This document shows, piece by piece, positions 55,115-63,048 of a stretch of DNA of 64,000 nt. The notes under the pieces were generated by a model. It was not told where the DNA came from, did no database searches, and was given only the letters and a program-made list of their open reading frames with translations. The stretch's first letter is position 1; each line of letters opens with the position of its first letter. Origin of the DNA: Rubrivivax sp. (lineage in GTDB: Bacteria > Pseudomonadota > Gammaproteobacteria > Burkholderiales > Burkholderiaceae_C); NCBI GenBank assembly GCA_021300575.1, contig JAJTDM010000020.1, positions 1 through 64,000 on the forward strand, given 5' to 3'. The position numbers were made by a program, and so were the translations under genes.

Positions 55115-55375
55115 ATGCGCACCACCGTAGATATCCCCGAACCGCTGCACCGCATTGCCGTCAGCTTGGCGCAACACACAGGCCGCAGCTTCAGCCAGAC
55201 GGTGGTGGCGCTGATGGAGCGCGGGCTTCAGACGCCTGTGCCTGCGGCCGAAGCAAAGGCTCAGACACCGAGGGGAACTGGCCCGCAGATCCACCCTCTG
55301 ACGGGTCTTCCGGTCACGCGCAGTCGGCGCCTCGTCACGCCTCAGGACGTGGCCGACCTGGAGGACGAGGCGTGA
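55115..55375 (+). CDS. Ribbon-helix-helix antitoxin (VapB-like)
   Basis: An 86-residue antitoxin. The N-terminal RHH DNA-binding domain is MRTTVDIPEPLHRIAVSLAQ followed by FSQTVVALMERGL. The C-terminal half (LVTPQDVADLEDEA) is the toxin-binding tail with an acidic end. It overlaps the PIN toxin gene by four bases (GTGA). It is a different antitoxin family from the AbrB-type one at 12.7 kb. Confidence 0.87.
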   Translation: MRTTVDIPEPLHRIAVSLAQHTGRSFSQTVVALMERGLQTPVPAAEAKAQTPRGTGPQIHPLTGLPVTRSRRLVTPQDVADLEDEA

Positions 55376-55806
55376 GGGCCAGGGTGCGCCCGGCCACACC
55401 CGATCCCGACGTCCAACTGCTGGATGGCAACGTCCTGGTGGCCCTCACCGATGCGGCCCATGTCCATCATGAGCAAGCGGCAGCCTGGTTTACCAACAGC
55501 GGTCATCTCTTCGCCACCTGCCCCATCACCCAGGGCACTTTGCTGCGAATGCTCCTGCGCCTGGGAGGCGCACCAGACATCCAGGCCGCGCTGGCGGTTC
55601 TGGGCGCCCTGACTGCGCACGCCCGGCACCGGTTCTGGCCCGATGACATCGGCTACGGAGCCGCGCTCACCCGCGGGCTGCAAGGGCATCGGCAGGTCAC
55701 GGACGCCTACCTCGCAGCCCTGGCGCGCCACCATCACGGCCGGTTGGTGACCTTCGATCGGGGCCTGGCCGCCTTGCATGGCGATGTGGCCACCCTGATC
55801 GGGTGA
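55372..55806 (+). CDS. VapC-like PIN toxin with Gln at a catalytic position
   Basis: A 144-residue PIN-domain protein. It has Asp18 in LLDGNVLVALTD, Asp111 in VTDAYLAALA and Asp129 in LVTFDRGLA, but the position of the conserved Glu is Gln54 in CPITQGTLLRML. VHHEQAAAWF is typical of the VapC subgroup with TCPxTE-G motifs. Start GTG 55372 has GGAGG seven bases upstream. Its stop abuts the convergent exonuclease gene stop, with TGATCA at the junction. Whether Gln here weakens the nuclease is open, since some relatives may carry it. Confidence 0.82.
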   Translation: MRARVRPATPDPDVQLLDGNVLVALTDAAHVHHEQAAAWFTNSGHLFATCPITQGTLLRMLLRLGGAPDIQAALAVLGALTAHARHRFWPDDIGYGAALTRGLQGHRQVTDAYLAALARHHHGRLVTFDRGLAALHGDVATLIG

Positions 55807-56919
55807 TCACGCCGCAGGCGTGGCCTGCTCCGCTGCCGGCGCCCCGGCAACATCCTCCGCCTGATCTCCAAAGGCGGTGCGGAAACTGCCCGCCTCCAGC
55901 CCCTGCTGCTGCAGCCAGCGCACCATCACCGCCTCATAGCCGTGGGTGACGATGACGCGTTGCGCGCCCGTGGCGGCAATGGCACGCTGCAGGCCGGGCC
56001 AATCGGCGTGGTCGCTCAGCACGAAGCCGCGGTCCAGGCCCTGGCGGCGCCGTGCGCCGCGCAACTGCATCCAGCCGCTGGCAAAGGCGCTGCTGCATTC
56101 GCCCAGGCGGGCGGCCCAGGCGCTGCCCTGCACCGAGGGCGGCGCCACCACCAGGGCGCGGCGCAGCAGGCTGCGGTCGCTCACCTCCTCCAACCTGAGA
56201 GTCTCGGGCAGGCGCACGCCGGCGGCGCGGTAGGCGCGGTTGAGGTCTTCCACCGCGCCGTGCACGACGATGGGCCCGATGAACGCGTCCACGCCCGCCA
56301 ACAGGCGCTGCGCCTTGCCGAAGCTGTAGGCCAGCAGCAGGCTGGCGCGGCCGGCCTGCGCGTTGCCCGCCCACCAGCGGTTGATGCCGGCGAACACCTC
56401 GCCTGGCGGGCGCCAGCGGTAGATGGGCAGGCCGAAGGTGCTCTCGGTGATGAAGCAATCGCAGCGCACAGGTTCGAATGCGTCGCAGGTAGCGTTGGCA
56501 GGAGGATGCGCACGTGCGTGCGCCATGGCGCCCTCCCCCACGCCCAGGTCGTCCGGCGCTCCCGTCAGCAGGTAGTCGCCCGAGGCCACCCAGACGCGGC
56601 CGCGGTGCTCCACGCGCACCTGCGCCGAGCCCAGCACATGCCCGGCCGGGTGCAGGCTGACGGTGGCCGCGCCGATGCTCAAGGGCTTGCCGTACGCCAG
56701 GGTCTGCAGCTGGATGCCCCCCAACCGGGCGCGCAGCACCCCCTCGCCCGGTGCGCTGCACAGATAAGCGGCGTGGCCGCGACGGGCATGGTCGGCATGG
56801 GCGTGCGTGATGACGGCGCGCGCTACGGGCCGCCAGGGGTCGATGTGGAAATCGCCCGCAGGGCAGTACAGCCCTTCAGGCCGGAGGACGATCAGGTCAC
56901 TGTCAGCGGCTTCGGTCAC
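55807..56919 (-). CDS. Metallo-beta-lactamase exonuclease (ligase-associated type)
   Basis: A 370-residue MBL/beta-CASP-like nuclease. The metal motif is ITHAHADHARRG, with further ligands in HPAGHVLGSAQVRVE and VASGDYL. LRPEGLYCPAGDFHIDPWRP is the family start, and CDCFITESTFGLPIYRW, YSFGKAQRLLAG and LSDHADWPGLQRAIAATG follow. The family usually sits in an operon with an ATP-dependent DNA ligase and a Lhr-type helicase; neither is present here. Start GTG 56919. It is convergent with the VapC-like gene. Confidence 0.88.
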   Translation of the reverse strand: MTEAADSDLIVLRPEGLYCPAGDFHIDPWRPVARAVITHAHADHARRGHAAYLCSAPGEGVLRARLGGIQLQTLAYGKPLSIGAATVSLHPAGHVLGSAQVRVEHRGRVWVASGDYLLTGAPDDLGVGEGAMAHARAHPPANATCDAFEPVRCDCFITESTFGLPIYRWRPPGEVFAGINRWWAGNAQAGRASLLLAYSFGKAQRLLAGVDAFIGPIVVHGAVEDLNRAYRAAGVRLPETLRLEEVSDRSLLRRALVVAPPSVQGSAWAARLGECSSAFASGWMQLRGARRRQGLDRGFVLSDHADWPGLQRAIAATGAQRVIVTHGYEAVMVRWLQQQGLEAGSFRTAFGDQAEDVAGAPAAEQATPAA

Positions 56920-56963
56920 GATATGCCATTCTGAAGCTTGTGTCACCGCTGCGCAGCACGCCG

Positions 56964-57338
56964 ATGCCTCTCTCGATTTCGATTCCACAGGACCCCACTT
57001 CCCCACTGCACATCTTCCTGTCCGTCAGGGGGCGGGTGTCGCGGCGCACCTTCTGGCTCTATGGCGTGCTGGCCCTGCTGGGCCTGGGTTTGCTGGGCCA
57101 TGCGCTTCTGGGCATTGCCGGGGTGGAGCAGGGCCGTATCGAGGCCATCGTGAACCTGTTGCTGGTGTGGCCCGCCATCGCCGTGTCGACCAAGCGCTGG
57201 CAAGACCGGGACCGAGCCCCCTGGTGGGTGCTGATCACCCTGGTTCCCGTGGTGGGCTGGCTGTGGGCGTTGATCGACAACGGCTTCGTCAAGGGCACAC
57301 CCGGGGCGAACCGCTTCGGCAACCCGCCGCCCGCCTGA
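56964..57338 (+). CDS. DUF805 small inner-membrane protein
   Basis: A 124-residue protein. RGRVSRRTFWLYGVLALLGLG is the DUF805 start (G-R--R--FW), followed by three to four helices and the family motifs KRWQDRDRAPWWVLI and FVKGTPGANRFGNPP. The function is unknown. Start ATG 56964 gives a typical N-terminus. It is the only gene in its unit, with a shared terminator to clsB. Confidence 0.87.
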   Translation: MPLSISIPQDPTSPLHIFLSVRGRVSRRTFWLYGVLALLGLGLLGHALLGIAGVEQGRIEAIVNLLLVWPAIAVSTKRWQDRDRAPWWVLITLVPVVGWLWALIDNGFVKGTPGANRFGNPPPA

Positions 57339-57344
57339 GGCGGG
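57330..57344. terminator. Terminator hairpin over the DUF805 stop codon
   Basis: CCCGCC-TGA-GGCGGG, whose loop is the DUF805 stop codon, in the 24-base gap between convergent DUF805 and clsB genes. It is symmetric, so it could serve both transcripts. There is no U-tract. Confidence 0.45.
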
Positions 57345-57362
57345 TCGTGCCGCAGCGGGCGC

Positions 57363-58685
57363 TCAATACCGCCCCGTGATGCCGGCCGCGCGCATGTACA
57401 CGTTGGCCACCCAGGCCACGAAGCCGCGCATCAACCAGCCGCGCAGGCCAGGACGCACAGGCGGCGCCGTGATTTCCTGTGACACCGCGAAGGCCGCCTC
57501 CAGTTGGGCCGACACCTCGGCGGCGAAGGTCTCGTCCAGCACCACCGCGTTGGCTTCCAGGTTCAGCAGCAGCGACAGCGGGTCGATGTTGGAGCTGCCC
57601 ACCGTGGCCCACCGGCCGTCCACCACGGCCACCTTGGCGTGCAGGAAGGCCGGGGTGTATTCGTAGATAAGGATGCCGCGCGACAGCATCTCGTCGTACA
57701 TCACGCGCGCAGCCAGGGCCGCCAGGCGGTAGTCCACCTTGCCCTGCATCAGCAGGCGGATGCGCACGCCCCGTGCCGCGGCGCGGCGCAGCGCCCGCCG
57801 AAAGGCGCGGCCCGGATAGAAGTACGAGCAGGCGATGTCGATGCGCTCGCGCGCCTGGCCGATGGCCTCGACATAGGCCCGCTCGATGGCGCGGCGGTGG
57901 GTCAGGTTGTCACGCACCACCAACGCCACGTGCACCGGCTCACCCTGCACGAGTTCGAAGCCGGCCGCAGCGGGGACCCCTTCGGGTCGATCACCCCGCA
58001 GCCACTCCCGCAGGCTCCAGCGGTGCTCACCCGGCTTGCGGGGCATCTGGGGCGCACGGGCGCGCAGGTCACGCACCAGTTGCAAGGCCCGCTGAACGGG
58101 CTCGGGGCTCTGGGCCAGCAGGACGGCCTCCTCGCGCCAGCCACGGCCCATGCGGGAACGCATCCACAGGGCGTGCACCAGCCGCTGCACCTCCGCCGCC
58201 ACCGGGCCGCTCACCTGGATGGCGAAGTCCAGGCGGGGCTCCGCGGTCCAGCCGTGCTGGATGTCGAAACGGTCGTCCACCACGTTGATGCCGCCCACGA
58301 ACGCCTGGCTGCCATCCACCGCGAACAACTTGTGGTGCATGCGGCGCAGCTGGCTCGGGTGGCTCCAGGCCCACCACCGCTCCAGCGACCGGAAGACTTC
58401 CAACCCCACAGGGGAGCCCTGCAACTGCTTGCGCAGCGCGGCGATACGGCCGTTGCTGCCAAAGCCGTCCACCACCACCCGCACCTGGACGCCACGGGCC
58501 GCCGCCGCGCGCAGGGCCTGCACGATGCGGCGGCCCGAAGGGTCGTCGTTGAAGATGTACGTGGCGAGCCACACCTCGCTGCGTGCCTCCTCGATGGCGC
58601 GCACCATGGCAGGGAAGAGTTCGTCTCCCCCTCGCATCAGGGCCACGCGGTGGCCGCCCTCGAAGGGTGCGAGCAGGTTCTCCAT
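57363..58685 (-). CDS. clsB: Cardiolipin synthase B
   Basis: Phospholipase D-superfamily enzyme that joins two phosphatidylglycerols (or PG and PE) to cardiolipin at the inner membrane. It has 440 residues. HKD motif 1 is His117-x-Lys119...Asp124 in MHHKLFAVDGSQAF and motif 2 is His349-x-Lys351...Asp356 in FLHAKVAVVDGRWATVGSSN. FEGGHRVALMRGGDELFPAM is the ClsB start, and there is no N-terminal double membrane anchor, unlike ClsA. Start ATG 58685; the frame upstream lies in the next gene. It follows the EEP gene by 17 bases. Confidence 0.93.
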   Translation of the reverse strand: MENLLAPFEGGHRVALMRGGDELFPAMVRAIEEARSEVWLATYIFNDDPSGRRIVQALRAAAARGVQVRVVVDGFGSNGRIAALRKQLQGSPVGLEVFRSLERWWAWSHPSQLRRMHHKLFAVDGSQAFVGGINVVDDRFDIQHGWTAEPRLDFAIQVSGPVAAEVQRLVHALWMRSRMGRGWREEAVLLAQSPEPVQRALQLVRDLRARAPQMPRKPGEHRWSLREWLRGDRPEGVPAAAGFELVQGEPVHVALVVRDNLTHRRAIERAYVEAIGQARERIDIACSYFYPGRAFRRALRRAAARGVRIRLLMQGKVDYRLAALAARVMYDEMLSRGILIYEYTPAFLHAKVAVVDGRWATVGSSNIDPLSLLLNLEANAVVLDETFAAEVSAQLEAAFAVSQEITAPPVRPGLRGWLMRGFVAWVANVYMRAAGITGRY

Positions 58686-58702
58686 GCCGCGCACCTGGCC
58701 CC

Positions 58703-59521
58703 TTACGGCGCCTGAAGTTCCACCAACAGCGGCAAGTGGTCGGACCACTTGCGCCAGCCGGCGCCGCGCGGCACCAGGGTCGACCGGCAGCGCAGACCGC
58801 GCAGGTAGACACGGTCCAGCGCGAAGACGGGCGCCAGGGCCGGGAACGTGGGCTTGTGCACCAGCGGCCAACCCGCAGGCGCGGGGTCGGCGGCGCGGGT
58901 CAGGCCGATCTCGCGCATGGGCGCATCGAGCTTCTCGCTCCAATCGTTGAAGTCCCCGGCCACCATCAGGGGCTCGCCCGCGGGCACCTCGGCCGCCAGG
59001 TACTGCGCCAGACGCTGCACCTGGCGCACCCGCCCGGCGTGCAGCAGGGCGAAGTGCGCCACCACCACGTGGACGCACAGGCCGTGCCACTGCACCGGCA
59101 CGTGCAGCAGGCCGCGCTGCTCGAAACGGTGGTCGCTCACATCGTGGTGGACCACCTCGCCGATGGGCCAGCGGCTCAGCAGCGCGTTGCCATGTTCACC
59201 GTGGCGCGTCACCGCGTTCGTGCGATAGGCGACCTCATAGCCCTCGGGCGCCAGGAAGTCGGCCTGTCCGCCGATGGGCCAGCCTTGACGGCCGTGCTGA
59301 AAGCGGCGCGCATCACGGTGGTGGAACAGCCGCACCTCCTGCAGGCACACCACATCCGCGTCAAAGCTCTCGACGGCCAGGCCCAGGTTGTGGATTTCCA
59401 GGCGCTTGCGCGGCCCCAGACCACGCACGCCCTTGTGGATGTTGTAGGTGGCCACGCGCAGGGTGTCCACAGCCGGGCGTTGACCCACATGCAGGGGGAT
59501 GCGGTCTCGGACAGCAGGCAT
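58703..59521 (-). CDS. Endonuclease/exonuclease/phosphatase-family protein
   Basis: A 272-residue Mg-dependent hydrolase fold protein. Motifs: LRVATYNIHKGVRGLG (Asn), VVCLQEVRLF (Glu), VAGDFNDWSEKL (Asp, Asn) and KWSDHLPLLVEL (Asp, His). The gene pair EEP-ClsB is widespread in proteobacteria and suggests a role in phospholipid metabolism, as in YbhP-ClsB of E. coli. The substrate is not known. It begins 11 bases after nudB. Confidence 0.9.
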   Translation of the reverse strand: MPAVRDRIPLHVGQRPAVDTLRVATYNIHKGVRGLGPRKRLEIHNLGLAVESFDADVVCLQEVRLFHHRDARRFQHGRQGWPIGGQADFLAPEGYEVAYRTNAVTRHGEHGNALLSRWPIGEVVHHDVSDHRFEQRGLLHVPVQWHGLCVHVVVAHFALLHAGRVRQVQRLAQYLAAEVPAGEPLMVAGDFNDWSEKLDAPMREIGLTRAADPAPAGWPLVHKPTFPALAPVFALDRVYLRGLRCRSTLVPRGAGWRKWSDHLPLLVELQAP

Positions 59522-59532
59522 GGCCTGCGAGG

Positions 59533-59991
59533 CTACACGAAGCGCGGCAACTGCAGGATCGCCTCGGCATTGCTGGGGGAAAAGCAGCGGTCCGCCGCCT
59601 CCTGCCAGGGCAGCCAATCGAATCGCAGGTGTTCGCGGGGGTTCAGGATCACGGGCATGCCGGCGGGCACCCGCAAGCCGAACACATGCTCGGTGTTGTG
59701 CGTGACGCCGGGCGCATAACGATGCCGCCAGACCGGGTAGATCTCGTAGACGTTGCGCAAGCCCCAGTCGCGCAGGTGCGCCACCGGCACGTCGGGACTG
59801 CCCACGACGATGCCGGTCTCTTCGGCCACCTCACGAGCCGCCGTCTCGGCCGGCGGCTCGTCCAGGCTGTCCTTCGAGCCGGTGACGCTCTGCCAGAAGC
59901 CGGGCTTGTCGGCCCGCTCGATCAGCAGCACCTCCAGGCCGGCGGTGTGAATCACCACCAGCACCGACTCGGGGATCTTGGGGGGCTTCAT
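59533..59991 (-). CDS. nudB: Dihydroneopterin triphosphate pyrophosphohydrolase
   Basis: Nudix hydrolase of folate biosynthesis, 152 residues. The Nudix box [24 protein letters not shown] (read from G at about 38) has the expected REVxEExG core. The NudB-specific parts are [29 protein letters not shown] and [29 protein letters not shown]. Start ATG 59991 overlaps the aspS stop by four bases (ATGA), so the two are translationally coupled. Confidence 0.95.
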   Translation of the reverse strand: MKPPKIPESVLVVIHTAGLEVLLIERADKPGFWQSVTGSKDSLDEPPAETAAREVAEETGIVVGSPDVPVAHLRDWGLRNVYEIYPVWRHRYAPGVTHNTEHVFGLRVPAGMPVILNPREHLRFDWLPWQEAADRCFSPSNAEAILQLPRFV

Positions 59992-61787
59992 GCCGCCATC
60001 GGATTGCGCAGGCGGATGTGCAGCTCGCGCAGTTGCGCCTCGTCCACGTGGCTGGGCGCGCCCGTCAGCAGGCACTGGGCACGCTGGGTCTTGGGGAAGG
60101 CGATCACGTCACGGATGGAGTCGGCCCCGGCCATCAGCGTGGCGATGCGGTCCAGGCCGAAGGCCAGGCCGCCGTGCGGCGGGGCGCCGTACTGCAGCGC
60201 GTCCAGCAGGAAGCCGAATTTCACCTTGGCGTCCTCGGGCGTGATCTTCAAGGCGTCGAACACCTTGCGCTGCACCTCGGCACGGTGGATACGCACCGAG
60301 CCGCCGCCGATCTCCCAGCCGTTGAGCACCATGTCATAGGCCTTGGCGATGCAGGCGCCAGGGTCGGTGTCCATCAGGTTCTCGTGCCCGTCCTTGGGCG
60401 CCGTGAACGGGTGGTGCACGGCCGTCCAGCGGCCGGCTTCCTCGTCGTGCTCGAACATCGGGAAGTCCACCACCCACAGCGGCGCCCAGCGGTCTTCGAA
60501 CAAGCCCTTGGCGCGGCCGAAGTCGCTGTGGCCCACCTTCACGCGCAGCGCACCGATGGCGTCGTTCACCACCTTGGCCTTGTCGGCACCGAAGAAGATG
60601 AGATCGCCGTTGCGCGCGCCCGTCTTGGCGATGATCTGCTCCAGGGCCGAATCGTGCAGGTTCTTCACGATCGGGCTTTGCAGGCCGTCACGGCCCTTGC
60701 CCGCGTCGTTGACCTTGATCCACGCCAGACCCTTGGCACCGTAGATCTTGACGAACTCGGTGTAGGCATCGATCTCGCCGCGGCTCAGTCCCTCCTGCGC
60801 ATCGCCGCCGCCGGGCACACGCAGCGCCACCACGCGGCCGCCCGGGCTGTTGGCCGGGCCGGAGAAGACCTTGAAGTCCACGTCCTTCATCACCGAGGTG
60901 AGCTCGGTGAACTCCAGCTTCACGCGCAGGTCGGGCTTGTCGGAGCCGTACTTGGCCATCGCGTCGGCGTAGCTCATCACCGGGTAGACCGGCAGCTCCA
61001 CCCCCATGGCGCGGCGGAAGACGTGCCGGATCATGGCCTCGGTGATGGCGCGGATCTCGTCTTCCTTCAGGAACGAGGTCTCGATGTCGATCTGCGTGAA
61101 CTCGGGCTGGCGGTCGGCGCGCAGGTCCTCGTCGCGGAAGCACTTGGTGATCTGGTAGTAGCGGTCGAAGCCCGCCACCATCAGCAGCTGCTTGAACAGC
61201 TGCGGGCTCTGCGGCAGCGCGAAGAAGGTGCCGTCGTGCACGCGGCTGGGCACCAGGTAGTCACGCGCGCCCTCGGGCGTGCTCTTGGTGAGCATGGGCG
61301 TCTCGATGTCGACGAAGCCCTGCTCGTCCAGGAACTTGCGCACCTCGATGGCCACACGGTAGCGCAGCATCATGTTCTTCTGCATCGCCGGGCGGCGCAG
61401 GTCCAGCACGCGGTGCGTCAGGCGCACGGTCTCGGACAGGTTGTCGTCGTCCAGCTGGAACGGCGGGGTGACGCTGGCGTTCAGCACCTCGAGCTCGTGG
61501 CACAGGATCTCGATCTTGCCGCTGGTGAGGTTGGCGTTCTCGGTACCGGCCGGGCGCGGGCGCACCCGGCCCACGATCTTCAGGCAGAACTCGTTGCGCA
61601 CGCCCTCGGCGGTGCGGAACATCTCGGCGCGGTCGGGGTCGCACACCACCTGCACCAGGCCCTCGCGGTCGCGCAGGTCGATGAAGATGACGCCGCCATG
61701 GTCGCGGCGGCGGTGGGCCCAGCCCATCAGGGTCACGGTCTGGCCCATCAGCGTCTCGCTGACCAGGCCGCAGTAGGTGGTTCTCAT
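59988..61787 (-). CDS. aspS: Aspartyl-tRNA synthetase
   Basis: Class II synthetase charging tRNA-Asp, 599 residues. The N-terminal OB domain ([23 protein letters not shown]) is followed by motif 1 near [20 protein letters not shown], motif 2 [21 protein letters not shown], the bacterial GAD insertion domain in the middle and motif 3 [22 protein letters not shown]. Start ATG 61787 has GGAG eight bases upstream. It heads the group aspS-nudB-EEP-clsB. Confidence 0.98.
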   Translation of the reverse strand: MRTTYCGLVSETLMGQTVTLMGWAHRRRDHGGVIFIDLRDREGLVQVVCDPDRAEMFRTAEGVRNEFCLKIVGRVRPRPAGTENANLTSGKIEILCHELEVLNASVTPPFQLDDDNLSETVRLTHRVLDLRRPAMQKNMMLRYRVAIEVRKFLDEQGFVDIETPMLTKSTPEGARDYLVPSRVHDGTFFALPQSPQLFKQLLMVAGFDRYYQITKCFRDEDLRADRQPEFTQIDIETSFLKEDEIRAITEAMIRHVFRRAMGVELPVYPVMSYADAMAKYGSDKPDLRVKLEFTELTSVMKDVDFKVFSGPANSPGGRVVALRVPGGGDAQEGLSRGEIDAYTEFVKIYGAKGLAWIKVNDAGKGRDGLQSPIVKNLHDSALEQIIAKTGARNGDLIFFGADKAKVVNDAIGALRVKVGHSDFGRAKGLFEDRWAPLWVVDFPMFEHDEEAGRWTAVHHPFTAPKDGHENLMDTDPGACIAKAYDMVLNGWEIGGGSVRIHRAEVQRKVFDALKITPEDAKVKFGFLLDALQYGAPPHGGLAFGLDRIATLMAGADSIRDVIAFPKTQRAQCLLTGAPSHVDEAQLRELHIRLRNPMAA

Positions 61788-61934
61788 GGGGAAAGCTCCG
61801 AAAACTCTGGGGAGGTGTCTTGAAGACCGCGGCCGGCGTTGGGCTCGGCCCGGGCGGGGTGGCAGACGCACAGCGCCTGCGGGGGATTGGCGGGGGGCGG
61901 GACAGCGGGGAGGGGCCCGGGGAGGCCCTCAGGA

Positions 61935-61958
61935 CTGAACGCAGGCCGGCGCGTTCAG
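61935..61958 (-). terminator. Hairpin at the DUF502 stop
   Basis: Stem CTGAACGC/GCGTTCAG with an 8-base loop, whose right arm includes the DUF502 stop codon. It could separate the FmdB-DUF502 transcript from aspS. No U-tract. The rest of the 167-base gap before aspS shows nothing else. Confidence 0.4.
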
Positions 61959-62620
61959 CCCCGCGGATTGGGGTCGGCCTCCCCCGGCCGGGCCGGTGGG
62001 GGCGAAGTGGGCGGGGGCACCACCACCCCCATGGAGATGATGTACTTCAAGGCCTGGTCCACGCTCATGTCCAGCGGCACCACGTCGGCGCGCGGCACCA
62101 TCAGGAAGAAGCCCGAGGTGGGGTTGGGCGTGGTGGGCACGTAGAGGCTCAGATGCTCGGCGCCGAGGTGGCGGGCCACCTCGCCGCCAGGCTTGCCAGT
62201 CACAAAGGCCACCGTCCAGGCGCCAGCGCGCGGGTACTGCACCAGCACTGCCTCGCGGAAGGCGTTGCCGTTGCTGGAAAACAGCGTGTCCGAAACCTGT
62301 TTGACCGAGCTGTAGATGGACTTGACGATGGGGATGTTCTGCAACACCTTGTTCCATTGCCGCGCCACCCACTGGCCCACCACGTTGGTGACGAACATGC
62401 CCGTCAGCAACAGCAGCGTGGCCAGGACGATCACGCTCAGGCCCGGCACGTGCCGAAGCCCCTCGATGGCCGCATGCGTGGTGGGCGGCAGCACCGCCTG
62501 GGTGGCGCCCAGCAACAACGCGAACAGGCTGTCCATCGAGCCCAGCAGCCACGTCAGCACCCACAGCGTGATGCCGATGGGAGCCCAGGCCAGCAGGCCG
62601 GCCAGCAGGTATTTCTTCAT
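61955..62620 (-). CDS. DUF502 membrane protein
   Basis: A 221-residue inner-membrane protein with two strong helices (LLAGLLAWAPIGITLWVLTWLL and LSVIVLATLLLLTGMFVTNVV) and the DUF502 pattern IPIVKSIYSSVKQVSDTLFSS, FREAVLVQYPRAGAWTVAFVTG and YVPTTPNPTSGFFLMVP. Function unknown. It overlaps the FmdB-like gene by four bases (ATGA). Pro-rich C-terminal tail. Confidence 0.92.
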   Translation of the reverse strand: MKKYLLAGLLAWAPIGITLWVLTWLLGSMDSLFALLLGATQAVLPPTTHAAIEGLRHVPGLSVIVLATLLLLTGMFVTNVVGQWVARQWNKVLQNIPIVKSIYSSVKQVSDTLFSSNGNAFREAVLVQYPRAGAWTVAFVTGKPGGEVARHLGAEHLSLYVPTTPNPTSGFFLMVPRADVVPLDMSVDQALKYIISMGVVVPPPTSPPPARPGEADPNPRG

Positions 62621-62985
62621 GAAGAAGCCGGTGCAGCGGGCGAAGCGGAGGGCGCTGGCGCCGGGGCCGGGGCCGGCGTAGCAGCGCCAGAAGCGGACTC
62701 GCTGGAAGCCGCCGGCGCACCTTTGTCGGCACCGCCCTCGGCAGGCTTGTCGGCAGACTGATCAGCGGGTTTGTCAGCTGCTGCCCCGCCCTTGTTCGAA
62801 CCGCCGTCCCGGAAGTCGGTCACGTACCAGCCCGAGCCCTTGAGCTGGAAGCCGGCGGCGGTCACCTGCTTGACGTAGGTGGACGCCCCGCAGGCGGGGC
62901 ACTTGGTCAGCAGCGGGTCGGAGATCTTTTGCAGGACGTCCTGACGGTGTCCGCAGGACTCGCACTTGTAGGCGTAGATCGGCAT
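62617..62985 (-). CDS. FmdB-family zinc-ribbon protein
   Basis: A 122-residue protein. The first 60 residues form a zinc ribbon with two CxxC pairs (YKCESCGHR and KCPACGAS). The C-terminal half is Ala/Pro/Lys/Asp-rich (ADKPADQSADKPAEGG) and probably disordered. The family was first noted as a regulator of formamide utilisation; the function in this context is unknown. Coupled with DUF502 and upstream of aspS, a common Burkholderiales arrangement. Confidence 0.9.
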   Translation of the reverse strand: MPIYAYKCESCGHRQDVLQKISDPLLTKCPACGASTYVKQVTAAGFQLKGSGWYVTDFRDGGSNKGGAAADKPADQSADKPAEGGADKGAPAASSESASGAATPAPAPAPAPSASPAAPASS

Positions 62986-63048
62986 GGGGGCACGGGTGGA
63001 CGAAAACCGCGAATTATAGGTTTCCGCCCGCTCACGGCCCCCGCGCGC

